Below, in pieces: positions 22,555 through 23,575 of a DNA stretch of 23,575 nucleotides; position 1 is the stretch's first letter; each line of letters starts with the position of its first letter. The position numbers were made by a program, and so were the translations under genes. The DNA comes from JALOLG01 sp035557475 (lineage in GTDB: Bacteria; Actinomycetota; Acidimicrobiia; Acidimicrobiales; Ilumatobacteraceae). The stretch spans positions 1 through 23,575 of the forward strand of contig DATMDV010000474.1 of NCBI GenBank assembly GCA_035557475.1, in the 5' to 3' direction. The notes under the pieces are model-generated. The model worked only from the letters and a program-made list of their open reading frames with translations, did no database searches and was not told where the DNA came from.

Positions 22555-22795
22555 GTCGCGAGATCCACGGTCGGGGCCAAGCCTATGGCCCGGCGTGAGG
22601 TCACGGGCCGCCGACGACGTTGATTGCTTTCCTCACGGGTTCTCCCAGCTTGCTCAGCAGCTACGTCGGCATCCGGCCGTGAACCTTGAGTCCCGTCGCC
22701 CGATGGGCGACGGACGCCGGCACTGAGGGTGCGGTGCGAGCCCGGGACCGATCGCCCCAGAGGCCTTGCGTCAACGCGGTCGATGGTGCATTGTG
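22555..22795. other. Divergent intergenic region with several hairpins
   Basis: No gene was found in the stretch between the HD-like start (22554) and the LacI start (22872). A perfect 9-bp hairpin with a GAT loop lies at 22693-22713 (CCGTCGCCC / GGGCGACGG). Next to it, at about 22638-22685, GGTTC pairs with GAACC and encloses a smaller AGCT/AGCT hairpin. The block could be a folded RNA on either strand or simply symmetrical DNA; it matches no riboswitch class I can recognise. Confidence 0.4.
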
Positions 22796-22831
22796 GGCGC
22801 TGTAAACGTTCTCGACATCGTTTGCAGCGCC
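22796..22831. promoter_or_regulatory. 36-bp inverted repeat upstream of the LacI-family gene, probable operator
   Basis: GGCGCTGTAAACG (22796-22808) and CGTTTGCAGCGCC (22819-22831) are inverted copies with one mismatch, separated by 10 nt. The AAACG/CGTTT cores resemble LacI-family half-sites. It ends 40 nt before the regulator start, so autoregulation is the simplest reading. Confidence 0.55.
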
Positions 22832-22871
22832 TGGCGCTCGGTCGAGCACGCAGCGGTGGGGGCCGCTCGAC

Positions 22872-23575
22872 ATGGGGGAAGAATCACTGCGAGTGACCAT
22901 CGGCGATGTCGCCGAGCGGGCCGGTGTGTCGATCGCAACCGTTTCCCGCGTCGTGAACGGCAGATACGGCGTCGCGCCGTCGACGCTCACCCGGGTGCGG
23001 GCCGTCATCGACAACCTCGGCTACGAGTCGAGCCTTGTCGCCCGCAGCTTGCGTAGCCAACGCACCGGAGTGATCGGCATCCTCGTGGCCGACATCGAGC
23101 CGTTCAGCGCCGAGTTGCTGAAGGGCGCGGCGAAGGCGCTCCACGACTCCGACTTCGACATGGTCGTCTACGCCGCCGGCCAGCACAGCTCCGAAGGCTG
23201 GGAACGTCGCTACATGTCGCGTCTCAGCGGCACGCTCACCGACGGCACGATCCTCGTCACGCCGACGGTCGTCGAGGTCGCCTCGAACCAACCCGTCGTC
23301 GCCGTCGACCCCCACGTGGGTGGCTCGAAGCTTCCGACGATCGACGCCCAGAACTACGAGGGCGCGATCGCGGTCACCGAGCACCTGATCGGACTCGGCC
23401 ATCGGCGGATCGCATTCCTCGCTGGACGCCCCGACCTCGAGTCGGCCCGCCGGCGAGAAGCGGGATACCGGGCCGCGTTGCAAGCCGCCGGCATCGCCTT
23501 CGACCCCGACCTCGTGCGGGTCGGCGGGTTCACGCAGGAGACGGCCGAGGCGCCGGCCCGGGAGCTGCTCACGAT
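22872..23575 (+). CDS. LacI-family transcriptional regulator (3' end cut by window)
   Basis: At least 234 residues from ATG at 22872; the frame is still open at the last base. The N-terminal helix-turn-helix and hinge are classical: TIGDVAERAGVSIATVSRVVNG (9-30), then RVRAVIDNLGYESSLVARSLRSQRTGVIGILV. The ligand-binding domain starts near 55 and contains AVTEHLIGLGHRRIAFLAGRP and RREAGYRAALQAAGI, typical of sugar-responsive repressors. The inducer and target genes are outside the window, probably downstream. A large inverted repeat just upstream suggests that it controls its own expression. The start has GGTGGGGG about 9 nt upstream. Confidence 0.9.
   Translation, partial: MGEESLRVTIGDVAERAGVSIATVSRVVNGRYGVAPSTLTRVRAVIDNLGYESSLVARSLRSQRTGVIGILVADIEPFSAELLKGAAKALHDSDFDMVVYAAGQHSSEGWERRYMSRLSGTLTDGTILVTPTVVEVASNQPVVAVDPHVGGSKLPTIDAQNYEGAIAVTEHLIGLGHRRIAFLAGRPDLESARRREAGYRAALQAAGIAFDPDLVRVGGFTQETAEAPARELLT

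Noticed and set aside
22633..22713. Cyclic-di-GMP (GEMM) riboswitch upstream of the HD-GYP-like gene
   Set aside because: The conserved GEMM core sequences could not be found on either strand, so only a generic folded region is reported.

Overview
This is a GC-rich, densely packed bacterial window. It has frequent GTG starts, many 4-bp ATGA/GTGA overlaps, an SCO6745-family protein and an NDMA/mycofactocin-type alcohol dehydrogenase. Together these point to an actinomycete, possibly an Acidimicrobiia/Ilumatobacter-like lineage; this is inferred from gene families, not from any marker gene. No rRNA, tRNA, transposase or CRISPR array was recognised.

Layout. (1) 1-1551: the end of a DUF4097-type repeat protein, then a zinc alcohol dehydrogenase flanked on both sides by copies of the same palindromic element. 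(2) 1549-4994, minus strand: a tightly coupled four-gene aromatic-degradation operon (ring-hydroxylating dioxygenase alpha and beta, cis-dihydrodiol dehydrogenase, class II aldolase/decarboxylase-like protein). (3) 5153-9293, plus strand: a complete four-gene ABC importer of the spermidine/iron/phosphonate type (lipoprotein, two permeases, ATPase). (4) 9371-11598, plus strand: an AT-rich operator-like palindrome, a small cupin-like protein, an Asp-box repeat protein and a MoaD/ThiS-like protein. (5) 11605-15529, minus strand: a secreted dienelactone-hydrolase-like lipoprotein, then a remarkable protein combining an LQRxxGN N-terminal motif, annexin-like repeats and a zinc metalloprotease, coupled by ATGA overlap to a protein of unknown function. 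(6) 15580-23575: prolyl aminopeptidase, a GH9 glycosidase with an altered catalytic motif, ASCH, DHFR-like, SCO6745, HIT and dienelactone hydrolase genes, a degenerate HD-GYP protein, and the start of a LacI-family regulator behind a large inverted repeat.

How the genes may work together. The dioxygenase operon should oxidise an aromatic (carboxylic) acid to a cis-diol, rearomatise it and perhaps decarboxylate it, as in the phthalate Pht/Pad pathways. Ferredoxin and reductase must come from elsewhere. The annexin-repeat metalloprotease has the hallmarks of cargo of an extracellular contractile injection system. No structural injection genes lie in this window, so that role is inference. The rest is ordinary housekeeping and accessory metabolism.
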